From assembly GCA_048266425.1 (NCBI GenBank), contig JBLWZN010000018.1, positions 1 to 64,000 of the forward strand: 64,000 nucleotides of DNA, in the 5' to 3' direction. A model generated the notes under the pieces. The model saw only the letters and a program-made list of their open reading frames with translations, was not told the DNA's origin and ran no database searches. The first letter of the stretch is position 1, and each line of letters begins with the position of its first letter. This DNA is from Cerina sp048266425. GTDB taxonomy: Bacteria; Bacteroidota; Bacteroidia; Flavobacteriales; Flavobacteriaceae. The position numbers and the translations under genes are program-made. Shown piece after piece: positions 1 through 7,539 of this stretch.

Positions 1-50
1 GCGCCGATGGTACTGCCACACCAGGTGGGAGAGTAGGCCGCCGCCTTCCT
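1..50 (+). rRNA. rrf: 5S ribosomal RNA, 3' end (truncated by window edge)
   Basis: The first bases match the conserved 3' part of bacterial 5S rRNA: a GCCGATGGTACTGC block, then GTGGGAGAGTAGG and the closing CGCCGCC strand. A strong terminator follows at once, as expected at the end of an rRNA operon. The 5' part, the 23S and the 16S lie to the left of the window. The exact 3' end is uncertain by a few bases. Confidence 0.85.
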
Positions 51-54
51 TGAG

Positions 55-91
55 GGCCCCGATCATTTATTTGGTCGGGGCCTTTTTTTTT
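55..91 (+). terminator. Intrinsic terminator of the rRNA operon
   Basis: An 11-bp GC-rich stem (GGCCCCGATCA paired with TGGTCGGGGCC, one imperfect pair) is followed by a run of nine T. It ends the rRNA transcript immediately after 5S. Confidence 0.85.
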
Positions 92-126
92 GCCCTTCGC
101 CCTTTACCTTTTTACTTTTCTTTCTT
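92..126. repeat. Degenerate 7-bp period repeat tract
   Basis: Five consecutive pyrimidine heptads of the type GCCCTTY / ACCTTTT / TACTTTT follow the rRNA terminator and run into the last codons of the next gene on the minus strand. This is one of many period-7 tracts in the window (see findings). Confidence 0.5.
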
Positions 127-336
127 TCCAAAAATAGTATCCATCAACAATTTTACACTGTAAAAGCCCATAGATATAGCTGCGATGGCTAGAAGAACAC
201 CTACAATGAGTACGGGCCAATAGAGCGGGTGGTGCTGATTTTTAAAGGCCTCATATATAACTACCGGTGCCGTGAACATCAACAAAACGGTATAAAAGAA
301 GAATTTTAGACTTTTAAAAAAGGGTTGCTTGCTCAT
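112..336 (-). CDS. DUF6095 family small membrane protein
   Basis: A 74-residue protein with two predicted membrane segments (about residues 12-31 and 39-63) separated by a short polar loop, and a basic C-terminal tail (KKEK). It resembles the DUF6095 family of Flavobacteria, whose function is unknown; the match is from memory. It stands alone, facing the rRNA operon and divergent from glycerate kinase. The lysine-rich C-terminus is encoded by the inner edge of the heptad tract next to the rRNA terminator, so that end may have been shaped by the repeat. Confidence 0.75.
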   Translation of the reverse strand: MSKQPFFKSLKFFFYTVLLMFTAPVVIYEAFKNQHHPLYWPVLIVGVLLAIAAISMGFYSVKLLMDTIFGKKEK

Positions 337-385
337 TTTTCTCTTGATCTTTTGGTTAATTCACTTTGGAATAAAACCTCCATAA

Positions 386-416
386 TTTCAAATTTAATAC
401 TTAAAATGTAGATTTG
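386..416 (+). promoter_or_regulatory. Candidate promoter for glycerate kinase
   Basis: The -7 element TAGATTTG (409-416) matches the Bacteroidota consensus TAnnTTTG. A TTTC lies 19 bp upstream at 386-389, at the spacing expected for the -33 element. Transcription would start about 60 bases before the GTG start at 485. Confidence 0.45.
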
Positions 417-484
417 TCCCAAATTAATCAGTAACCTTAAGGATTAAAGAATGGTTGCTTCATAATTGCGAAAATAGATCAAAA

Positions 485-1618
485 GTGAAAATATTGCTCA
501 TCCCGGACAAATTTAAAGGATCACTTTCCGCCAATGAAGTCGTACACGCAATTTCATCTGGGCTAAAACAAGTAGATGGTCAGGTAAATCTCCATACGGT
601 TTTGGCTTCTGATGGTGGGGATGGGTTTCTGGATGCCATTAAACAGATAATGAAAATTATTGAAATTGAGGTGGATTCCGTTGATCCCTTGGGAAGAAGG
701 ATAAAGTCCCGGTACTTGTTGGATAGCAACAGCGAAACGGCCTATCTTGAAATGGCAAACACTTCGGGGCTGACCCTCCTGACCAAAGAGGAGCAAAATC
801 CTATGAAAACCTCTACCTATGGCACCGGACTACAACTTAGGGATGCTATTGACAGAGGTGCAAAAACCATCTATGTAGGATTGGGAGGAAGCGCGACCAA
901 TGACGGTGGTATGGGTATTGCCATGGCCATGGATTTTTGTTTTTTAAATTCCAAGAAACAAGATTTGAAACCTTGTGGCGAAAATTTGATTAAAATAGAA
1001 AGTATCTCTTTAAAAAAAGGTAAATCTATTTTTGAAGGGGTGCAAATAATTGCCGTAAACGATGTTAACAATCCCCTTTATGGTGAAAATGGCGCCAGTT
1101 TTGTTTATGCGGCCCAAAAGGGGGGAGGAAGGTCGGATCTTGTTAAATTGGACCTTGGACTGCGCCATTTGGCCCAAAAAGTGAAGGAACAACTGGGAAA
1201 GGACGAAGCCTTAAAACCTGGGGCTGGGGCTGCAGGTGGTACGGCCTATGGTTTAAAAGTTTTCTTGGATGCCGAATTTATTGGCGGCACCGATTTTATG
1301 TTCAACTTGTGCCAAGTGGACAAGCTTTTAACCGAACATAAATTTGATTATATCATAACGGGAGAAGGTAGTCTGGATGTGCAAACCTTAAACGGCAAAC
1401 TGATTCAGGGGGTTTTGGATTTGGGCAGAAAGTATAGGGTTCCCGTAATTGCCGTTTGCGGAAAACTCGGTATAGAAAGAACAAATATAAAATCGTTAGG
1501 TTTTTTTGATGTTTTGGTAATTGGGGATTCTTCCAGGTCCCTTCGATATAGTATGGAAAACGCTTTCAAACTTTTGGAGGGGGCCATTGTAGACTACTTC
1601 GGGAAAATTATTCCATGA
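485..1618 (+). CDS. glxK: Glycerate kinase (GlxK/GarK type)
   Basis: This enzyme phosphorylates D-glycerate with ATP and so feeds glycerate into glycolysis or serine metabolism. The N-terminus PDKFKGSLSA is the family hallmark; a glycine-rich GLGGSATNDGGMG lies near residue 125 and GEGSLDVQTLNGK near 290. The length (377 aa) is usual. The frame is open back to a TTG at 455, but the GTG at 485 places the protein start directly before KILLIPDKFKGS, as in homologues, so 485 is chosen. It is convergent with the DUF4249 gene, and no obvious terminator lies between them. Confidence 0.93.
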   Translation: MKILLIPDKFKGSLSANEVVHAISSGLKQVDGQVNLHTVLASDGGDGFLDAIKQIMKIIEIEVDSVDPLGRRIKSRYLLDSNSETAYLEMANTSGLTLLTKEEQNPMKTSTYGTGLQLRDAIDRGAKTIYVGLGGSATNDGGMGIAMAMDFCFLNSKKQDLKPCGENLIKIESISLKKGKSIFEGVQIIAVNDVNNPLYGENGASFVYAAQKGGGRSDLVKLDLGLRHLAQKVKEQLGKDEALKPGAGAAGGTAYGLKVFLDAEFIGGTDFMFNLCQVDKLLTEHKFDYIITGEGSLDVQTLNGKLIQGVLDLGRKYRVPVIAVCGKLGIERTNIKSLGFFDVLVIGDSSRSLRYSMENAFKLLEGAIVDYFGKIIP

Positions 1619-1710
1619 TTATTAGGGGTCTAGCAATACCAAAGCCAGCAGGTTTCCAAATTAGAAATTTGATAACAAGGCTCACGGGTATATATCTTTA
1701 TACAAGGATA

Positions 1711-2565
1711 CTATTCAATAGTAAGCGACATTTTGTAGGCTTCGGATATCGCAAAATATCCCAAGGCGTAATTGTCCGGATTGTCAATATTTACCATATT
1801 TCCCCTGGCACTGGCCGGAGGAGTGGAAAACGGTCCTCCTCCATTTTGTCCGCTTTGGGCGATTACGATGTTCATATAATTATAGAACTGTTCGTCCACC
1901 CCGTTTAACTTTAACGTTATTTCCTTGCCCGGTTCTATATCTTCGTAGAAATAAGAAAACGTAAATTTTTGTCCTTGGTAAAATTGGTCGTTGGTGGTGA
2001 GATATAGATTGAAATCCAGATCGAACAGATAATAATCATTTCGATTTTCCTTATCTGTAAAACTGACAATAATCTCTGTTTCATCATTCAGCAATGTTGC
2101 ATCCCCTTGGACAAGGCTGTCTATACGAACGGAAGGAATAAGGGAAGCAGTACCTTCATATGTTTCATTCTTGTATATCACATTAAGTTTATAGGTTTTA
2201 TTTGGCATCGGAAAATTTGAAAGGACCGGAGGAAGATAATTACCGGAATTTTCCATCTCGGTAAAAATAATTTCTTCTCCTGTTGCCATATCCGTCATGT
2301 AAACACGGGCATCGTTCACGGGAGGCAATTCTTCATCATAAAAGGATGCGGAAAGGGATAGTTTTACCCCTCCCTCGACCGTTTTCTTATTTCCGTCAAA
2401 AAACGTACTGAAAGTTGCGTCTATAATCAATCTTGGTTCGGCGGTTGGGAGGTCGACATCTACAACCTTTTCACAACCCGCGAATAAAACGATAAATAAA
2501 AGGCATGCAGAAAGGCTTCTACAGCTACCCGGTTTTGAAAAAGGAAAAAATTTATGCCAGTTCAT
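1711..2565 (-). CDS. DUF4249 domain lipoprotein, partner of the TonB receptor
   Basis: A 284-residue protein with a hydrophobic signal segment ending in a lipobox-like LFAGC (cysteine near residue 30). The following acidic stretch VVDVDLPTAEPRLIIDATF is typical of the start of the DUF4249 family. It should be anchored to the outer membrane. It lies 4 bp downstream of a TonB-dependent receptor on the same strand; this pairing recurs in Bacteroidota and suggests the lipoprotein assists the receptor. The substrate is unknown. Confidence 0.82.
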   Translation of the reverse strand: MNWHKFFPFSKPGSCRSLSACLLFIVLFAGCEKVVDVDLPTAEPRLIIDATFSTFFDGNKKTVEGGVKLSLSASFYDEELPPVNDARVYMTDMATGEEIIFTEMENSGNYLPPVLSNFPMPNKTYKLNVIYKNETYEGTASLIPSVRIDSLVQGDATLLNDETEIIVSFTDKENRNDYYLFDLDFNLYLTTNDQFYQGQKFTFSYFYEDIEPGKEITLKLNGVDEQFYNYMNIVIAQSGQNGGGPFSTPPASARGNMVNIDNPDNYALGYFAISEAYKMSLTIE

Positions 2566-2569
2566 TTCT

Positions 2570-4942
2570 TTAAAACTTAAAATTATAGGTTACAGAAGGA
2601 ACAATTCCAAATATAGAGGTTTGTACCGCTTCGTTGACACCGGTATCCCTATTTTGACTAAAATTGATGGAGGCCGCATTGTGCCGATTGTATACATTGT
2701 AGATTCCAAAGACCCATTCTGCCTGCCATTTTCGATCCTTATTTTTATCAGGTGTCAAGGTAGCCGATAAATCCAACCGATTATATGAAGGAAGCCTTTG
2801 CATATTGCGATATCCATATATAGGGACCACTAGGCCCTTGAGGTCAAATTGGCCCACGGGATAGTTGGTTGGCTGTCCGGTCTGAAAGATAAAGTTGCTA
2901 TTAAAACTCCATTTTTTGTTCAAGTCATAGCTGGCACTAACAGAAATATCATGTGTTTTGTCATAGGGAGTGCTATACCACTTCCCCCCATTTATTCCAG
3001 TTTCCATAGGATTTCTACCCGGAGTGCGTTGTTCAGATTTGGATAAGGTATAGGCTATCCATCCGGTAAGCTTTCCTAGGTTTTTCCTAAGCAATACTTC
3101 CAACCCATACGCTTTGGCTTCCCCGTTCAAGATGACCTGTTCTATTGCATTGTTCGCAATAAGATCTGCACCATCGATATAATCGATTCGGTTATCTATC
3201 GATTTATAAAACAATTCTGTTTCCAAAGAAAACGTGTTATCCTTAAAATCCTGAAAGTATCCCAGGGCATATTGATTTAGCAATTGAGGCTCAATATAAG
3301 GGCCACTTGGCGTCCAGACGTCCAATGGAGTTGGGGAACTGGTGTTTGATATAAGGTGTAAATACTGGGCCATGCGGTTATAACTAACCTTTATGGAGTT
3401 GTCATCGGCAAGGGAGTAGGCCAATGAAAGCCGCGGCTCAAAATTGAAAAAGCTCGATAATCGATCACCTCTTTTATACGTCTCCTGACCAATCGGGGTT
3501 GCCTTTTCATAGATTTGAAATGTGTTGTTAAACAAGACGGGATTATCGTTTTGGTAGATATTGAGTTCATCCTGCCCCAACCTGATAAAACTACTTATTC
3601 TCAGTCCATATTGAACGTTAAGGTTGGATGTTATCCGTTGTTCAATATCTACATAGGATGCAAATTCATTGGCGAATTTATCGGTTAGTTTGTCCGCCAC
3701 GATTCCGGAATCCGAATTACTTGGTTCAATTTCACCTGGATTGAATTTATAATATATTTCGTTCAAGCCAAAATTCACTTGAAAATTATTGGAAATATAA
3801 TACTTGAAATCGTATTTTATATTAGCATTTCGAATGCCGGAATTCCAATCGAACCCTACAAAATCCAATTTTAGTCCGTAGTAATAATCGGAATAAATAA
3901 GGGACAGGTTGCTAAAGAGCCTGTCCGAGAACAAATGGTTCCATCGTAAATTAATTACGCTATTGCCGTAGGTGTTAACAAAGCTTTCCGAAAGGCCAAA
4001 AACATCCCTACCAAAATATCCCGAAACATATACGTTGTTGTTCCCATTAAGGTGGTAATTGAGTTTGGTATTCAGATCATAAAAATAGGCCTTGTTGTCA
4101 TTGTTGAAAAGAGGAAGAAAAAGATGGGCGTATGAAGCCCTTCCGCCTATCAAAAAAGCTCCTTTGTCTCTTTTTATTGGTCCTTCCACCAGCAATCTAC
4201 TGGCAACCGCCCCAATCCCCCCTGTCATTCCAAATTTTTTGCTATTGCCTTCTTTTTGATATATATCCAGTACCGAAGAAAGCCGCCCCCCATATTTGGC
4301 GGGTATACCTCCTTTGTAAAGCTTTACATCCTTAATGGCATCCGGATTAAATACTGAAAAGAAACCAAAAAGATGCGAAGAGTTGAATATCGTGGCCTCA
4401 TCCAGTAGTATTAAGTTTTGATCTACGGCACCTCCCCGTACATTGAAACCCGAGGCCCCTTCCCCAGCGCTGGTAACCCCTGGCAAGAGCAATATGGACT
4501 TTATGACATCTGCTTCTCCCAGCACCACCGGAATTTTTTTTATGGTAGCGGAAGTAAGGGTGTTGACGCTCATTTGCGGGTTTCGCACCGTGGGTCTCTC
4601 TATATCTGTAAGGATAACCTCGTCCAGCGTTTCTGCCTGTTCCTCTAATTTAAAGTTAACTTTCCGATCCTCGGTCAGGTCAACTTTTCGACTTATTTTT
4701 TTAAATCCGAGGTAGCTAACTATAATTTCATATTGACCTTCGGGCAGGGTTATGGAATAAAATCCATATACATTTGTAGTTGCACCCGTTTGCAAACTTG
4801 GAACGACTACCGTTACCCCAATTAAACTTTCGTTGCTGGATGCTTCCGAAACCACGCCGCTAAGCGTGTATTTTTGCTGTGCACAAATGGTCAGGGAGGA
4901 GAGGGAAAGGCCCAGTATCAAAATTTTGAGGTATCCCTTCAT
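2570..4942 (-). CDS. TonB-dependent outer-membrane receptor with carboxypeptidase-like N-domain
   Basis: A 790-residue outer-membrane protein. A signal peptide (about residues 1-21, ending ICAQQ) is followed by a carboxypeptidase-D-like beta-sandwich domain (about 25-110, with GVTVVVPSLQTGATTNVYGFY). A plug domain follows (about 130-235, with VRGGAVDQNLILLDEA and YGGRLSSVLD), then a long beta-barrel ending in aromatic TYNFKF, a normal outer-membrane C-terminus. No TonB box is identified. It is the first gene of a two-gene operon with DUF4249. Substrate cannot be told from sequence; such pairs are not SusC/SusD. Confidence 0.9.
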   Translation of the reverse strand: MKGYLKILILGLSLSSLTICAQQKYTLSGVVSEASSNESLIGVTVVVPSLQTGATTNVYGFYSITLPEGQYEIIVSYLGFKKISRKVDLTEDRKVNFKLEEQAETLDEVILTDIERPTVRNPQMSVNTLTSATIKKIPVVLGEADVIKSILLLPGVTSAGEGASGFNVRGGAVDQNLILLDEATIFNSSHLFGFFSVFNPDAIKDVKLYKGGIPAKYGGRLSSVLDIYQKEGNSKKFGMTGGIGAVASRLLVEGPIKRDKGAFLIGGRASYAHLFLPLFNNDNKAYFYDLNTKLNYHLNGNNNVYVSGYFGRDVFGLSESFVNTYGNSVINLRWNHLFSDRLFSNLSLIYSDYYYGLKLDFVGFDWNSGIRNANIKYDFKYYISNNFQVNFGLNEIYYKFNPGEIEPSNSDSGIVADKLTDKFANEFASYVDIEQRITSNLNVQYGLRISSFIRLGQDELNIYQNDNPVLFNNTFQIYEKATPIGQETYKRGDRLSSFFNFEPRLSLAYSLADDNSIKVSYNRMAQYLHLISNTSSPTPLDVWTPSGPYIEPQLLNQYALGYFQDFKDNTFSLETELFYKSIDNRIDYIDGADLIANNAIEQVILNGEAKAYGLEVLLRKNLGKLTGWIAYTLSKSEQRTPGRNPMETGINGGKWYSTPYDKTHDISVSASYDLNKKWSFNSNFIFQTGQPTNYPVGQFDLKGLVVPIYGYRNMQRLPSYNRLDLSATLTPDKNKDRKWQAEWVFGIYNVYNRHNAASINFSQNRDTGVNEAVQTSIFGIVPSVTYNFKF

Positions 4943-5012
4943 TAAGAATTATTTTGCCTAAAAATAGTTAGAATTAAAATAAACCTTGGCAATCCAACTT
5001 ACTAAAGTAAAA

Positions 5013-5044
5013 AAAGATCTTCTCCAGGGAAGGAAAAGATCTTT
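5013..5044 (-). terminator. Intrinsic terminator downstream of icd
   Basis: AAAGATCTT pairs with AAGATCTTT around a 14-base loop. On the minus strand it is followed by a T run, just past the icd stop codon. Confidence 0.7.
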
Positions 5045-5067
5045 GTGGGATAAGTTGATTCCTGAAT

Positions 5068-7290
5068 CTATTGTAGTTGTTCCAAAATTGAATTGAAAGT
5101 GTTACTTGGCCTCATGGCTTTTGAAGTCTTTGGATCATCGGGCTTGTAATACCCACCGATATCCTGTGGACTGCCTTGTGCGGCATTTAATTCGGTGATT
5201 ATCTTGGTTTCGTTTTTGGTCAATTCCCCCGCCACTTTGGAAAAGATGGCCTTAAGCTCACGATTTTTATCCTGGGCAGCTAAAGCCTGCGCCCAGTATA
5301 ACGCCAAATAAAAATGGCTACCACGATTATCTAGTTCGCCCACTTTTCTGGATGGGGATTTGTCGTTGTCCAGAAATTTTTCGGTGGCGCTGTCCAAAGT
5401 CTCCGCCAAAATCAAGGCTTGGGGACTATTGTTCTTTTCTCCATAATGTTCCAAAGAAACGCCTAGAGCCAAAAATTCCCCAAGGGAATCCCAACGAAGG
5501 TGTCCTTCTTCCAAAAATTGTTGCACATGTTTGGGTGCCGATCCCCCAGCTCCGGTTTCAAAAAGTCCTCCACCATTCATTAAAGGTACAATAGAGAGCA
5601 TTTTGGCGCTTGTACCTACCTCCAAAATAGGAAATAGGTCGGTTAAATAGTCCCTAAGCACATTTCCTGTAACCGAAATAGTGTCTTTTCCTTCCCTTAA
5701 CCTTTCAAGGGTAAAATAAGTTGCCTTTAAAGGGGATAGAATACGGATGTCCAATCCGGAAGTATCGTGGTTGGGCAAATATTCGTTTACTTTTTTGATT
5801 AACTCCGCATCATGGGCCCTATTTTTATCTAGCCAAAATACGGTAGGAATGTTAGTGGCCCTTGCCCTTGAAACCGCCAGTTTGATCCAATCCTGAATCG
5901 GAGCATCCTTTACTTGGCACATCCTCCAGATATCGCCCTTTTCCACTTGATGCTCAAGTAGGGTTTTACCGGATTTTAGATCGATTACTTTTACCGTTCC
6001 GTTTGAAGTGATTTCGAACGTTTTGTCATGAGATCCGTATTCCTCCGCTTTTTGAGCCATAAGTCCTACATTGGGAACTGTTCCCATGGTACGGGGATCA
6101 AAAGCTCCATGTTTCTTGCAAAAATCGATGGTAGCTTGGTAAATACCGGCATAGCTACTGTCGGGAATTACTGCTTTTGTGTCCTGGGCCTTACCTTCGG
6201 CATTCCACATTTTACCCGAATTTCTAATCATGGCCGGCATGGATGCATCCACGATAACATCGCTGGGTACATGTAGATTTGTAATGCCCTTATCGGAATT
6301 TACCATGGCCAAATCTGGTCCATTTGCTATGTCGGCCTGGATGTCTTTTTCAATTTGCCTTCTTTTGTCTTCGGGGAGCTCCTTTATTCCCTTTAGCAAA
6401 TTTTCCAAACCATCATTGGCATTGATTCCAATTTTTTGAAAATCATTGCCATATTTATTAAAAACATCTTCAAAAAATGTTTGTACGGCATAGCCAAAAA
6501 TAATGGGATCGGATACCTTCATCATGGTAGCCTTCATATGTATCGAAAAGAGGACCCCCAATTTCTTGGCATCTGCAATCTGTTCCTTAAGGAAGGCCAA
6601 GAGGGCCTTTTTGCTCATTATTGTGGCATCTATTATCTCCCCGGAAAGCAATCCAATGTTTTCCTTCAAAATTGATGTGCTGCCATCTTCCTCGATCAAT
6701 TGTACCTGTACGCTCGTATTTTCGGGTATGGTCAAGGATTTTTCATTGGACTGAAAATCACCTTGGTCCATTGTAGCTACATGCGATTTGGAGTCAGCAC
6801 TCCAGACCCCCATGGAATGCGGGTTTTTCTTTGCGTAATTTTTTACTGCTTTGGGAGCCCTTCTGTCCGAGTTGCCTTCACGAAGCACTGGGTTTACTGC
6901 GCTCCCCTTGATTTTATCATAACGGGATTTAATATCCTTCTCCTTATCGCCATTGGGTTCGTCGGGATAGTTGGGAAGTGCGTATCCTTTCTTTTGAAGT
7001 TCATTTATTGCCTCTTTCAATTGTGGGATGGATGCACTAATGTTGGGCAATTTTATAATATTGGCTTCTGGTGTAGTCGCAAGTTTCCCCAATTCTGCCA
7101 AATCATCGGAAATTCTTTGGGATTCTTCCAAATAATCCGGAAAGGTGGCAATAATTCGACCCGCAAGCGAGATATCCTTGGTTTCGATACGAATTCCGGA
7201 AGATTTGGTGAAAGCCTTAACAATTGGGAGAAATGATTGGGTTGCCAAAGCCGGAGCTTCGTCGGTCTTGGTATAGATGATTTTTGGCAT
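5068..7290 (-). CDS. icd: NADP-dependent isocitrate dehydrogenase, monomeric type
   Basis: This enzyme oxidises isocitrate to 2-oxoglutarate with NADP+ in the TCA cycle. The 740-residue length and the N-terminal sequence (IIYTKTDEAPALATQSFLPI) identify the large monomeric IDH-II class, not the usual dimeric ~410-residue enzyme. Conserved blocks include NSDKGITNLHVPSDVIVDASMP around residue 330 and a basic, probably NADP-binding, stretch near 470. It appears monocistronic, with its own promoter (7319-7326) and terminator. Confidence 0.95.
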   Translation of the reverse strand: MPKIIYTKTDEAPALATQSFLPIVKAFTKSSGIRIETKDISLAGRIIATFPDYLEESQRISDDLAELGKLATTPEANIIKLPNISASIPQLKEAINELQKKGYALPNYPDEPNGDKEKDIKSRYDKIKGSAVNPVLREGNSDRRAPKAVKNYAKKNPHSMGVWSADSKSHVATMDQGDFQSNEKSLTIPENTSVQVQLIEEDGSTSILKENIGLLSGEIIDATIMSKKALLAFLKEQIADAKKLGVLFSIHMKATMMKVSDPIIFGYAVQTFFEDVFNKYGNDFQKIGINANDGLENLLKGIKELPEDKRRQIEKDIQADIANGPDLAMVNSDKGITNLHVPSDVIVDASMPAMIRNSGKMWNAEGKAQDTKAVIPDSSYAGIYQATIDFCKKHGAFDPRTMGTVPNVGLMAQKAEEYGSHDKTFEITSNGTVKVIDLKSGKTLLEHQVEKGDIWRMCQVKDAPIQDWIKLAVSRARATNIPTVFWLDKNRAHDAELIKKVNEYLPNHDTSGLDIRILSPLKATYFTLERLREGKDTISVTGNVLRDYLTDLFPILEVGTSAKMLSIVPLMNGGGLFETGAGGSAPKHVQQFLEEGHLRWDSLGEFLALGVSLEHYGEKNNSPQALILAETLDSATEKFLDNDKSPSRKVGELDNRGSHFYLALYWAQALAAQDKNRELKAIFSKVAGELTKNETKIITELNAAQGSPQDIGGYYKPDDPKTSKAMRPSNTFNSILEQLQ

Positions 7291-7318
7291 TTGTATATAT
7301 TGTTTGTTTTAAGCGTGG

Positions 7319-7326
7319 CAAATATA
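7319..7326 (-). promoter_or_regulatory. Candidate -7 element upstream of icd
   Basis: Read on the minus strand this is TATATTTG, matching TAnnTTTG. A TTTTTT stretch lies 16-20 bp upstream, in place of a clean -33 TTTG. The start codon follows about 29 bases downstream. Confidence 0.45.
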
Positions 7327-7450
7327 CAATTTTATGCCCGCTAAAAAATTGGTGCCATTACAAAGTTTTAGTATAAAATAGGTGGTGTTGTAATTGTTTT
7401 TGTTGGATTTCTGGTCATTTTCCGATTTATTGAACTAAAGATAAACAAAA

Positions 7451-7474
7451 AGCCCTGAAATTGACTTCAGGGCT
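7451..7474 (-). terminator. Intrinsic terminator downstream of clpB
   Basis: A perfect 9-bp stem AGCCCTGAA / TTCAGGGCT is flanked by A and T runs, so it could work in both directions. It lies between the clpB stop and the icd promoter. Confidence 0.75.
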
Positions 7475-7539
7475 TTTGTATTCTTGAAATACCGATTCTT
7501 AAAGGAGTAGGCAACCCTTGCATTTTTATGCCCTGTCAA

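Noticed and set aside
6700..7236. 178-codon open frame on the plus strand inside icd
   Set aside because: It lies wholly antisense to a conserved enzyme, shows no domain or start signal, and is a by-product of icd codon use.
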